The notes beneath the pieces are model-generated. The model did no database searches. It was given only the letters and a program-made list of their open reading frames with translations, and had not been told where the DNA came from. Below are positions 24,738 through 38,095 of a stretch of 64,000 bases of DNA, piece after piece; the stretch's first letter is position 1, and every line of letters starts with the position of its first letter. The translations under genes and the position numbers were made by a program. Location of the stretch: assembly GCA_002245135.1 (NCBI GenBank), contig NGBS01000886.1, forward strand, positions 1 to 64,000, given 5' to 3'. The DNA is from Proteromonas lacertae (Eukaryota; Sar; Bigyra; Opalinata; Proteromonadidae).

Positions 24738-27700
24738 CTTCTTTAGGTTTTTCTTCTTCTTTAGGTTTTTCTTCTTTAGGTTTTTCTTCTTCCTTCTTTT
24801 CTTCTTCTTTCTTCACTTCTTCTTCTTTTGGCTTTTCTTCAACTACTTTAGGAAGTTCAATATTTGCACCAGCTGGCTCTTCGTTTCCATTTGGCTTTAC
24901 TCCTTTCTCAGATATGGATTTTGGCTTTGGCTTTGGCTTTGGTTGAAGTTTTGGTTTTGATTTTGATCTGGCTGGATGAGATTCTGTCTTCTTTGATCTA
25001 CATAATATTATTCCTACCACTATTATTATCACTACTACAACTGCTCCAACTATTATTCCTATTAAAGCACCTGTAGATAAACCACCACTATCTGAATTAT
25101 CTCCTCCATTACTAGGTTTTCCTGTTGGATTATTGATCTTCTCTTCTACTTTTGTTACTTCAACTTCACAATCTTTGAATATTGTTTCTTCTTCACTTAA
25201 ATCAGCTTTGGCTTTGATTTCTTCACTCAATTCATTTGAATCTTTCAAGCTATTTGCTACAAAGAATATTTGAGTTTTTGTTGATTCTTCTGGAACTGTC
25301 ACTATTACTTCGATATTCATATCATTTTCTAATCCTCGCAATAATATTCTTCGATTATTCACAATTACTTCAACATCTTCTCTTCTTAATGTTATACCAG
25401 CTTTCTTATAGATTTCCATTATTGAATCTTTGATTATATTTTTATCATTTTCACTCAATTCAGATACTACAGATGATGTAATATTTGAGATTTTGATTTC
25501 TATTGATATTCTTTCAATTGGTTTTGGAGTTGTTGGAATAGTTGTTGTTGGTATTGAAGTTGTTGGATTGGATGTTTCATTTGTTGATTCAGTTATACCA
25601 GTTTCGATTGTTCCAGTTTCATAAATAGTTGAAGTAGATGGAGATTCAGTTGTTGGTATTATTGTAGTGGGTATTTGAGTGGTAGGTTTAATTGTTGTGG
25701 GTTTAACTGTTGTTGGTCTTGCTGTAGTGGGTGAAGGAGTTGATGGTTTTATTGTTGTAGGTTTTGGTGTAGTAGGTTCAGCTGTGGTTGGTTTTATTAC
25801 ATATTTAATTAATATAGTCATATTAATACATTTGCTTTCTTCTCCATAGGCTAAGGGAGATTTTACACAAATATTCACTGTTTCATTTTTATCATTTTCT
25901 ACTTCACCAACACTCATTATTAATTTCGATTCATATTTATAAGGTAAATATTTCACACTTTTTAATGATTTTATTTTTATTATTTCACTTCCACTTACTA
26001 CTATTTCAGATGGATATGGTAAACTAAATATCATATTAAATTCACTATTCTCTTCTACATATTCTTTGTAACTAACTGTATATGATGGATTGACATCCCT
26101 TTTTACTATTTCAATTACTTCTTCTTTATTCTCAGGTGAAATAGTATATTCAACTTTAGTGTAAGATTCTATAAATGAAATTAATGAGATCATTTGATTA
26201 ATAGTATAGATAACAGAAGTGGAATTTAACCAACTGTTGATTGTAACTGGAACTGCATTTATATATGGATTTTGTATAGACACAGTCTTTGATTCATCTT
26301 GTATATCTTTTAATAACAAATACATATTCTTCTGAATAAAAATCCCTGATGATGAATCAACATATATTGGACTTAAACTAATCTCATTTCTATACCAAAT
26401 TGATTTACCTTTACTATAATATGGATAAGATTTTTCATCAAATGATATATCAACATTTTCTAATATCTTATATTCATCGATTATTTTATTTCCATCATAT
26501 CTTGGCATTGTGGAATAATACATTTTCGTATCCTTTGTAAAGAATCCATTCAAATATTTATATGGCTTTTCTTTTATATCAGAATTTTCATCAACTAAAC
26601 CAACTTCTTCAACATCAAATGATCGAACTATTTTTATTCCACTTTTCTGTTGTATTATGGCATTGTAAATTATGTTTGGTTTTTCTGTTCCTTCTTTATG
26701 TTGTATATCTCTAATTTCACATGAAAATGTTAATCCATCATCATATGTTATTGAACTATACACATTATTCAATGAACTTCCTGATTTTGTATATTTTGCA
26801 ATCATGAATATAGTAGCACCATCACTTTCAATACTTTTTGTAAAATGATAATTAATATAACTGTTAGATAATATCACATTTGCATTATCTCCGCTACTTT
26901 CATACATTCCCCTAAATCCAACTACTTCAGTTGCTCCAGTTAATATACCTATTCTTATATCACTCCAGCATTCATCAACTGTTTCAATCACATTACTTCT
27001 ACAAACAAATGGACCAAAGAATGCCCAATCTTTTCCATCAATATCAGCTACTACTCTTACAATAGCAAAACATCGATAAAACTTCATATAGGATGATCCA
27101 GCTGTTGCATGTGCTACTGTTAAACTACTACTTATTCCCTGAGGTGCTTCTACATTAAATGTATTTACATCACTATAACTGTATGAGATAATCAAATTTT
27201 CAGATGATCCAAACATCAAACCATGATGAACTACATGATCAGAAACTCTATTAGATGTAAAACTATATTCATTTCCTTTCACAAATATTCCACTCACTTC
27301 TTTTCCTTCGATATTGTTTATCATACCACTTATTAAGCCAAATGTTGATACAAATTCACCTGAATTGACTGATATTTTATTATCAAAATATATTCCAACG
27401 TGAATCATTATTACATTTTCCATTGAGTTACTCAATAAACCAAATGTCTTATCTTCACTTTGAATCATTTCAATACTTGGATTTAATTTCAATTCTACAT
27501 CATACAAATAACTGTTCTTTATTTGATTAAATATTCCATTTTCTGTGGTTTTAAGTAAAGGATTTACACTATTTCCATCATGAGATTCTATTATCAAATG
27601 TAAATGTTCAATTATTTGATTTTCCAATGAACCAAATAAACTCAATACATTTTTCTCATTTTCTTTTATATAATGCTTCATCTTCACTGTATAATCACCA

Positions 27701-30700
27701 CTAGTTTTTAATTTCTTAAATGATAAAGATTCAGGAACTTTCCATTTACTCATATCAATTACATATGATTTGGTTATTTCAGCTGTTTCACTATTCGTTG
27801 TTATTAATCTATAAAATTCATCATTATTTGATTCTTCTTTTATTTCGATCTTTACTGTATATCTTTCATCAACTGGTTGAACATGAATTATTAATTCATA
27901 TTCTTTTCCTTCTAAAATATTTGATGGAATTGTTCCACTTACAACACCTGTAGACGATTCTACTGTTATAAAATCAGGACCAGTTTCTTTGCTAAATGTT
28001 AATGCTGGCGGATTTTCAGATATTGTTGGAGTTATACTTATATCTTTACCTCTTTGAGTAATATAATTCTCTGGATAAATAATACTAACACATGCATCTA
28101 CAATATTTATGAATTCAGGAGGGTTAGTAAGTGAACAAAATGCTTTCCATTTCTTATTTGGAACATTTGGACAGGCTAATTCACCATATTCACCAGGTTT
28201 TGCTTCTACAGATTGATCATATATTGTTATTGTACATTTTGCATTACACATTGAATCATCAATTGATTCTTCCCATTCTCCATTATTTCCACATCTTCTT
28301 GTTCTAAAGGCTTTTGATTCACCTCCACAACCTGCTTTGCCATATCCTCCGTATGGAGTAGATTTCCATTCACCTTCTGTAAAACATGATAATCTACAAC
28401 TATATGGATAAACACCTCCTGTATCAGCACCATTCCATTCAAGTTTAGTAATATTTATTCTTATTCCATTAAATGCCATATTATTCTCACTTGGTAATGA
28501 AAAGTATTTCGAATTAAAACCTTCTTTTAATCTTTCTGTAGTATTATCGTTATAATTAAATACTGGAATATAATCTCGAGGAAGAGTGTTTGGATATGTT
28601 TTTATTCCATATGCTTCAAAGCCTTTAACTAAACGGTTATCATTACTACCAGTTCTATATTGTAAACCATTAAACCATCTTGATTCTTCTGCAGCAAATA
28701 CAAACTCAAACCAAGCTGGTTTGGAAAGATCACTAGGAATCCAAGTAGCTTTTTTGTTTTCATTTAAAATATAATTAAATGCATTTTCTAATTTTTCACT
28801 TTCACTAATAGCTTTATATTCTTGACCTGGTGTACCTGCTTCAAAATATGTATATTTATCAAATTGACAAGTGTTTATTCCAGATAATAAATGAAATTCA
28901 TTTATCTTAAATTCATCTGGTTCGGTTGAACTTTTATCAGATTTATGAAATTCTATTCCTAAAATATTATTTCCATTCTTCTGTAATAATGTTATTGGAG
29001 CTGTTACAAAATATTTTCTTTCACTCTTTTCATAACTACCACCCCATGTCTCACTTGTTGCATCTTTTGGTAAATATTTATTGTAAAATTCTATTCCATT
29101 CATAAACATTCTAATTCCTCCATTTGAGAATGTAAATGATAAATAAAACATTGATAAATCACTTACATCTTCATTAAATTCAAATGATTGGACATAATAT
29201 CTCACCAATTTATCAGCATTAAATGGTGGTAAAACATCTACATTTTGCCAATTACTTGAATCATACGATAATTCACTCCAATCATTACTCTGTTGAATCT
29301 CTTCAGTATATTTGATTTGATTATTAAATGGAATTAGATTCTTTGTATTAACTTTGGCTTTTGATTCACTTGTTCCACCTGTATTTCTTCCTCTAAATAA
29401 CACTGCTCCATTGTGCAATAATTGTAATCTCATTTCACTATATTCCCAAAATTGATTTCCTGTACTTCCTAATGTTAATTCATAAGTTGTTGGATCTTCA
29501 CAGAAATATTTCTTATTCTCACCAACTTTTTCATCAAATAATTGAATTTCTTTTCCTTCTTTCGTCATTTTATAGGTTATAAAACCTTCATTACCACTCC
29601 TAATAAACAAATTTACTTCGAAGAATACTTTCTTGCAATTACCAGATGAAACTGTTAATGTAATTTCGTCACTTATTTCTCCTTTTGGTGAGTTTTCTAC
29701 AGTTATTTTGATTTGTTTTGGCTCAGAAGCTTCTGTTGGAGTTCCATAAATTAAACCACTTTCTTTGTCAAATGCCATTCCTTTTGGTAAATTCTCTTCA
29801 TTTGCGATCATAAACTTCTTACCTCCATTTTCTATTGATGGATATATTTCATAATAAATCTCAAATGCAAATTCAAATGATGTTGATTCATATCTTAATA
29901 TTGGTTTATCACTTGAACGAATCATTGTTATTGGAATTATTTCATCTTTAAAGAATGATGAATATTTAAACATATTTTGATTTTCATAATACAACTTATA
30001 CCAACCACCTAAATTAGAATTTGAGGTGATTTTTAATTGATTTGTTGTTGATGGAACACATTTCATAAATGTATATACTTTATTCTCTCCTAATGATCCT
30101 TCACTTGATGAGGAATAAATTGGTATTTCACTATTCAATATTTCTAATGTTACACTTTCTGGTTGACTTTTGATTAAATAATCCATTATTAGAAATTCTT
30201 CTCCTTCATCACATGCTATATTTACATTGATATTAACAGATATTGTTTTATAAGTAGTACATTCTACTTCTATTGTTCCTGAATATGATGAAATTTTAGT
30301 TTTACCTGTCAAAACTCCATTTGAATCAATGAATATAAAATCAACTGGTGATACTAACAATATAATATCACATACTGTATTTAATGGTGATAATTCAAAG
30401 TTTTCATTTATCTTTCCTACAATACCTTCACTTGGATATTCAATTACTGGTTCTGTTGATAGTTTTACTTCAAATATAATTTCAGAGAAATACTTTACTC
30501 CATCTTTTTCAGCTGTTATTGTGTAAATCTTTTCTTCATTTGTAACAGTAACAGTTCCTGATATTTCACCAGTTAATTCAGAGAATGACAAACCCTTTGG
30601 TAATAATGGTTCTATTGAATATTCAAATCCATTTAATACAACATTTTGATGAATTATGATATTTGAAATATCATCATTTACACGATAGTTATTATATATG

Positions 30701-33700
30701 GATGAATAAACAAATGGATATGGCGGATCAGTTAAAAACCATTCATTTGGAATTGGCACATAACTTCCACTACTACTACTTTCATAGTACAATTCTAATT
30801 GCTTTATATTATCATTACCACTTTTTGTATAAACTATTCTCAATTTGTATATTTGATTGATTAATTCAATTGTTTTGTCTATTTCATGTAAACCACTTCC
30901 TACTCCTTCAAATATTATATCTCCTATCACTAATTGACAATAATCATAGCATTTTAATCTCATTTTATAACTTCCACTTGTTTCTATATTCAAATATCCT
31001 TTATAATCAGCTATAAATAGTTTATTCATTATTGAGGGTAAACCATTCCATAAATCTTCACTTTCAGAATGGAATATTGAAGTTGTTTCTAATCTTTCTA
31101 ACATCATTTTTGAACCAATTGCTAATGATGGTTCTTCAAAAGAATCTATATTAACTATACTCGCAGTGTAATATTTAACTAATAATCCATTGATTTTATT
31201 TTCTTTATTGCTTCCACTATAACATACTATTTGAACAATTGTTTTTGAAACATCAATTGCACCATTTGAACTTATTTCAACTGATTTAAACTGATTATCA
31301 CACACTGTTGGAACACCAATTAATGCTCCATCTAATCTAATACTTAAACCATCTATTGGAGGATTCATTGACCATGTTGATGGATATCCTTCATATGATG
31401 CTGTTATTGTTCTACTAACACCTTCCTCATATACTATTGTTGATGATCCATAGGATAAGTGAGTCAATAAAAAACCACCATGATAAATTATATCATTAAT
31501 ATTTTTGTGTTCAGTATCAGACTTTTTATAAAATGCATTAAAACCATTCTGTCCAGTTCCAGCCCATGATAAATATCCAACAAGATGATATCCTTTAGTT
31601 AAATGAACTGGAAAAGTCTTTTCATCATCGTAAGCAGTAGTTGAATATCTTTCTTCTTCAAAATTACCAAATGCAAACTTTTGTCTATCATCAGATTTTC
31701 CTGATAATACATAATCTCCTTCTTCAGCAATGTATATATATCCTCTCATTCTAGCAACAATTTTTTGACATGGATTCCACAACGGGTGCTCAGGTAAACA
31801 TTCGGAATCATGAGTTGAATATGTTACGTCAGCATTAGTCAGAATTTCGGGATCTTTTACATTATAACCACCATTTTCAAATTTCTTCCATATCTCATTT
31901 AAAGTTTTACCCATAAACTTTCCATCATCATTAATACCATCCTCTCCTGAATTTTTCCATATTACAAATTCTAATCCTTTTGTCAAACTACCTGTTTTCC
32001 AAACTATTGTAAATGGAAATTCTTTATCAGCTCTAAGTGTTATTGTCGTTGTTATTTCTTGAGTTGCATCTGTAACCCTTCCTGTTATTTCACCTGTTTC
32101 TATATTATATGCAAGACCAGGAGGCAAATTCTCAATCGACATTATGAATGGATTAACTTTACATTTAAATTTCAAATCATATTCAATTTCAAATAAATTG
32201 ATTGAATCAAAACCATAACTGCATTCTACTCCATTATTTAATACACTTACATAAACACTTGCAGTAGAATCATCAATGAATGTAACTACAACTAATTCTA
32301 CAAATTCAACACCATCTGTATTACTCAATGTTAAAATTCTACCAAAATAGGTTAATCCATTTATCATTACTGATAAGGATTTTATATCTTTTTCTAATTC
32401 CAATGCATTTTCTGTATATGGTTTGGTTGATAAATATTTATAATTTTCTGTACATTCATGATCAACAGCATCTTCCCATACACCATTCTCTCCACATTTT
32501 CTTTCTTTATATCCAATGCCACAATATGTAATTGAAGAAGAACCAGCATGTGTTGAAGGAAATCCACCATTAGTTTCACATATCGACAAAGGTACTTCAT
32601 TTAATATAAACAATCTAAATTGAATATATTCTCCCCATTCATTTGCATAATTATAGTTACTCAAAACTTTCAATCTGTAAATTTCATAAGCTTTATTATT
32701 TGTATTTACTGGGATTGTTGTAATATCTTTACAATTTAATGGTTGTTTACCAAATCCCATATCTTCATTTTCATATAGTTTTATCCATTCTAAGTTATCA
32801 CTATCAACAGAAGCATAAACCTGGATATGTTTTGGATTAGTATCAGGGTTGTTACTACACCCACTTATTTGGACTTGGTTAAAATATTTAGCTACATGAT
32901 TCTTAAATGTAAAATCAAAATTCATTGGAAACCATTTTGATTCTTCATTTTTACCTAATACAACACCACCAAATTCAGTTGATATAGAAAAAAAATTAGT
33001 TAAAGGTTTATCTCCTACTTTAGGAATATTACCAGCATCTGATATTACTTTAATATCAACATTATCTTTTGTTGTCACTGTTTCTAATCCTCTATCATCA
33101 GTTTCTATTGATGCAGAAAATTTGTCAATTTGATTTGCTGGACTTTTCTCGGATTTATGTATTTCTATTCCAACATAATTCACTAAACTATGAATAACTG
33201 GTTCAGGAATTGTAATAGCAGATTCAACTACAACATTAAACGATTTTGTGGCTTTTGTATCTGGTTTTATTTCACCTAATGGCATATTCTTTCGAAAGAT
33301 TTCTATTCCATTTACATAAACGATTAAACCATCTGTATATTTTACCTTCAAAATAGGAGAATTAATAATGCCTATGTCATGAATCACAAATGTTCTACGA
33401 TAATAAGTAGTAGTTGTAGTTTTAACTGGATAAAAAATAGGTAAATACGTAATCCAATCATTATATACATTACTCCATGTATTATCACTTTGTGGACTGT
33501 TTGAATAACCCCATTCACTATTTTCTAACAATATAACACTAGATAACTCTCTAATTATTGTTCTTTCTTCATTTTTTTCATCTATATACACTGTCACTCT
33601 TTCGTCGTCTTGTATATCTTTAATGTTGATTGTAGAGATGATTTTACCATTCACTTCAATTTCTAGAATCTCATAAATGCATTTTGATGTTTTTTCTTCA

Positions 33701-34143
33701 TTTCTTCTAATTTCATAGGTACCAGCACTTAAATAAAATGAACTAGATTGTGTACCATTTATCACTTTCGATCTAAATAGCTTGGATAACTCAATCTTCT
33801 TTTCACCATTATATAAACTAAATGGCTCGAAGTTTATACCTTTATCTATTTGATAGTCTGATGGATTATCTTTTGGAGAAATTACATAATGGAGCTTCAC
33901 CAAAATGCCGGATTTAAGGCTAATCTCATATTCATTATCAAAATGACTATCTTCAATTGAATCTACGAACGTATGTGGTCTTGGATTAACTCTTTCTGAC
34001 TTTAAAGTATTCGAGAATATTTCATTTTCAATTGTGTTTCTCTCTAAATATGTCTCATAAGAAGTAGATAAACCTATATAAGAATAATTATTTATATTTA
34101 TACACAGAAATAGAACGAATATGAATAAATAACTCATCTTCAA
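24285..34143 (-). CDS. Giant adhesin/receptor-like single-pass membrane protein (PA14, discoidin-like, putative-Ig, Thr/Pro stalk)
   Basis: About 3,290 residues if the tail is read through. Signal peptide (residues 1-25); F5/8C (discoidin)-like blocks (about 395-515 and 1770-1850), each followed by a Cys-rich C-G-x-x-G-x-W-E module (about 518-565, 1915-1968). Several He_PIG-type units carry L-P-x-G-L/M-x-F/Y...G-x-I-x-G (about 670, 1175, 1445, 2050). Two PA14-like units lie near 720-875 and 985-1130. A Gly/Ser/Phe-rich repeat region (about 2170-2450) resembles GLUG/adhesin beta-helices. Then a T-T-x-P-T stalk (2781-2864), an SEA-like domain (2870-2995), a TM (about 3023-3048) and a K/P/E-rich cytoplasmic tail. 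As assembled, the frame stops at 24676 just past a 48-nt poly(A) coding tract. With a tract length of 47 the frame continues through more K-P-K-E-E repeats and an R-S-S-S tail to a TAA at 24285. No introns are needed. Probably surface adhesion or glycan recognition. Confidence 0.75.
24690..24737 (-). repeat. 48-nt poly(A)/poly(T) mononucleotide tract inside coding sequence
   Basis: The plus strand shows 48 consecutive T. On the coding (minus) strand this is AAA x16, encoding lysines within a K-P-K-E-E repeat tail. Codon phase upstream and downstream (both rich in K-P-K-E-E) differs by one, so length 47 (or 44, 50) keeps the long tail open and 48 ends it after R-R-K-T. Confidence 0.9.
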
Positions 34144-34708
34144 AGATTATTTTTAAAACTATCAATTCGGTTTTAGATCTTCGGTTTTCTATTTTAAGAT
34201 ATTTTTATTGGATATACTACACTATCATTTTTTGAGTGAATAAAAACATATAATAATAATCAGTAATATCATATTGTAACATTTGCTCTAAAGCGTGGTT
34301 GTATCTATCACAAACTTACTCATCTATGACATTTCATATTTCTAACTATGCAAATTATATCATTGAATAAGATATTTCGATCTATTTCCATGTATTTCAT
34401 TTTCTGTGTTTATCTTCTTCATCAATAAACAATTTCATCAGATATATACAATTTTAAACCTCATTTGTTTGAGTATTCTCTTTAAATTAATTTGATGTTA
34501 ATAAGATAAGAGAGATATATCATTAACTTTGAAAATACCGAATAATATTGATAACAGGTTATTCTCTGAATAGTTAATACTATTATACTGTTTATAGTAT
34601 CTAAATTGGTAATTAAAACATCTACATTCATCTGCATACCTTATAGCTTTGAAATAAAAAAAACAACCCTAAATAAAACGACTATATTTTCTTAAAACAA
34701 AAAACAAA
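34144..34708. promoter_or_regulatory. Divergent intergenic region between adhesin and PH-kinase genes
   Basis: 565 nt, AT-rich, no open frame of note. On the minus strand AAAACCGAA elements lie just upstream of the adhesin start (about 34160-34190). On the plus strand AAAACGACTATATTTT at 34675-34690 precedes the ATG at 34709 by 18 nt. No RNA gene was recognised. Confidence 0.4.
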
Positions 34709-37700
34709 ATGTCAAACAGTAAGAGAGAATACTTAAAGTGTGGTTATTTATATAAAAAAGTATTCTAGTTGTTGTATATTTAGGGCCACATTATAAAAAA
34801 CTGGAAAAGGAGGTATGTTGTGCTAACAACAAATGAGTTATCCTATTTTAAAGTATTTATTATGAATATATGAATAATAAAAATTCATATTTGATAGGAT
34901 GAAAATACTGACTCTAAGCAAAAGTCAATATCACTTGAAGAAATAGAGAAGATAGAAAAGTCTGATGTAGAAGATGGTCACAGTATATATATATATATAT
35001 ATATTATTTGCTTATATTGTAAAACTAGATAATATTATGGTTATAACAACAAATAGTAACAAATTCTATTTCTCTTGTGAATCTACAAATGAAAGGGAAT
35101 CTTGGAAGAATTCTATCCTTGATTCTATATCAAATAGTGTAATAATATCAAAACCAATCTCATCTAAAATACTATATACAAGATATAACCATAAAGAAAC
35201 AATGGAAGAAAGAAATCTGTATTTCAATAGACTTGTAACAAAATTTTGTGAAGCAAAATCGATAAATGCATATTTGGACAGTCTATTATGTTTAACTGCA
35301 TATATTGCTAGGATATATTCTGATCATATGAATGTAAATATTGATGGTGAATTGTTTCTATCAAAATGTGATAATCTTTTAGAAATGGTGAATAAACAGA
35401 GAGATGAAGGAAAGAAATATGTAAGATGGGATGATAGAGTTGAGTATGTGTATTTTGATTTTATAGAAATGATTACTGCATTACAGAATAAACTGTATAT
35501 TTCTCTTTCATCTATTTTGTAATAGGAGGAATATAATTGAAATCAATAATGCAATTACATTAGGAACAGAAAGAGCAAAATCATCCCATAATACTTCTCC
35601 AATCCTTACTAGTGAAAGACCAAACAGTATATCTCCTAAAACTGGAATATTCAAATTATATGTATTGAATATCATATTTGTTATTGTATAGAGATTGGAA
35701 AAACAGATTGGTGCAGGTGGTTATTCAATTGTTCAAAAGGCTATTAATATTGTACATTATCATGTTTATTTTTTTTTTCTATAGAAAACTAATGAGCATG
35801 TAGCTATAAAATGTATAAATAAGTCAAAACTAACTGAAAAAGAAATCAGGCATTTACAGAGTGAAGTAGAAGTAATGTCAAGGTTAGATCATCCAAATAT
35901 CATAAAACTGATAGATTTTTATGAAGAAGATGATATGTATTATATTGTTTTAGAATATGCAGATGGTGGTGTACTATTTGATAAAATAATTGAAAAGAAG
36001 TATTATACTGAAACTGAAGCAAGATCTGTTATAAAATCTATCATCAAAGCAATTGCATATTTTCATGAAAGGAATATAGTTCATAGAGATTTAAAACCAG
36101 AGAATATATTATTTTCTTCATCAGGAGATATAAAGATTGCAGATTTTGGATTTGCGAGAAGTATTGAAGAATGTAGTAGACTAAGAACAGATTGTGGAAC
36201 ATCATGGTTTATGGCTCCAGAAATATTAGATAATAAATCTTATGGTAATGAAGTAGATATGTGGAGTTTGGGCGTGATAATATACATCATTTTGAGTGGT
36301 TGTCCTCCATTCCATGATAATAATCAAGAAAGATTGTTCTGTAAGATTAGAACAGGAAGATATGCATTTAGATCAGAGATATGGAATAATATAAGTGATG
36401 ATGCAAAAGATTTAATTAAACATTTGCTTGTTGTTGATCCGAGATATAGATATGATGCTAAACAAGTTTTGAACAGTAAATGGCTAACATCAGAAAGAGT
36501 ATGTTTTATGTATGTTGATATTTTCAATAGGTTGGATCTCAAACACATTTGAATATAGTTCAAGAAGGATTGAAAAGAATGACTGATATTGGAAGAAAAA
36601 CAATACTAAAGCAAGGTTATTTAATGAAACAAGGACATATTATTAAGAACTGGAAAAAGAGAAGTTTTGTATTAACAGTTAATAGTTTAGCTTACTATGC
36701 CGATGAAACATCAACATCACCAAAAGGAGAAATTGAATTATCTGATATAATTAGTGTTTCAAATACTAAAAAAACAACAAATTTTATAATTAAAACAAAA
36801 TCAGGAAAGTCTTTGGAAATTGAAGCAAAAGATGAAAAAGAAAAAAACATTTGGAAGACAAGTTTATTATCAGCCAGAAGATGTTGGCTTCTTGTTGAAA
36901 GATCTGCAATAGCGAAAACTGAAGAACGAATAGATGATGCGATAATAATGTTAAGTGAAGCAAGGAGATGTGAAGGGATGTTGGTGAATGAAAAATTGTT
37001 AAATTGTTGGGCTGAATTAAGTAAAAAATGTGAAAAATATAATTGTGCTGGTGTATATATTTCTAAAACATATAATAAAATAAACTCTTTGGAGATTTTT
37101 TGTGTTACCACAATCAAAGATGAAAAGACTAGTTATTTATTGTTAGGATCTTCGAATGGTATAATTCAGGTGTATAATATGGATGATATGTCATACAGCC
37201 AACTTTCTGTTGGTGATAATATAGGCATTACATCACTTTCAGTTCAACATAGTAAAGAACTATTTTTATCAACATGTTCAAATGGAAAAATTCAATTTTG
37301 GTCATTTCCACAAAGAAAAGTATTAAATAATAGTGTATGTCATTCATGTTCAATATCTTGTTCTGATTTTTCTCGAACAAAACCTGTAGTTGTGGTTGGT
37401 ACTATTGATGGGTGTATTAAAACATTTAACTCTGATGATTTTAGAACAATTAATAATTTCAAATGTCATACAGGAAGAATATGTGATATTTCATTCGATT
37501 TTACTTCACAATATATAGTATCAGCAGGTGAAAATGGCGAATTAATGGTAATGGATGCTTTGAAGTTGACACTTATAAAGAAAATGGAAGATCATATTGG
37601 TACAGTGAAATCGATTTCAATCAATTTTGATGATTTGATGCTTTCAATTGGAGATGATAATAAAGTGATATTGTGGGATTTAAATCAATTGAAGAAAAGA

Positions 37701-38018
37701 AAGGAATTATCAACTGAAAGAATAGATACAGATATGTATAAATCGAATGGTAAAACGATAGGTGTATCATTATCCAACGATTCAAGATGGGGTTTAACAG
37801 TTGATTCTCATTCACAAATGATTTTGTGGAATATTAATGATGGACTTCCAGAAGTATTGAATTCAATTGAAGATCAGATCAAGAATATAATGTTTTTATC
37901 AGATAATACTGGTTTTATAACATTCACTAACAGTAAAGTAGAAAAATGGATATTTGATTGGATGTTGTCGTATGATGGTAGAAAATATGATTCACCAGTA
38001 GGAATATTAGTAAGATAA
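34709..38018 (+). CDS. PH - CaMK-like kinase - PH - WD40 fusion protein
   Basis: Predicted membrane-lipid-recruited Ser/Thr kinase with a scaffold. PH domain 1 (exons to about 35125) has G-Y-L-Y-K-K-G-H-I-I-K-N-W-K-R-R and closes E-S-W-K-N-S-I. A helical segment follows. The kinase (about 35695-36480) shows G-A-G-G-Y-S-I-V, V-A-I-K, H-R-D-L-K-P-E-N, D-F-G-F-A-R, a G-T-S-W-F-M-A-P-E substrate loop and D-M-W-S-L-G-V, a CAMK-group pattern. PH domain 2 (about 36615-36870) repeats G-Y-L-M-K-Q-G-H-I-I-K-N-W-K-K-R and is clearly a duplicate of PH 1. The C-terminal half (about 37080-38018) has WD40-type blades such as I-T-S-L-S-V...S-N-G-K-I-Q-F-W and S-I-G-D-D-N-K-V-I-L-W-D-L. Seven short introns are readable, including GTATGT...AATAG at about 36499-36530, which joins the kinase to PH 2. 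All catalytic residues seem present. Confidence 0.8.
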
Positions 38019-38095
38019 CTATCTAATTATATATAAATATACGAATGATATTATAAACACAACACACAACAAAAAACAAAAACTCATAAAAACAA

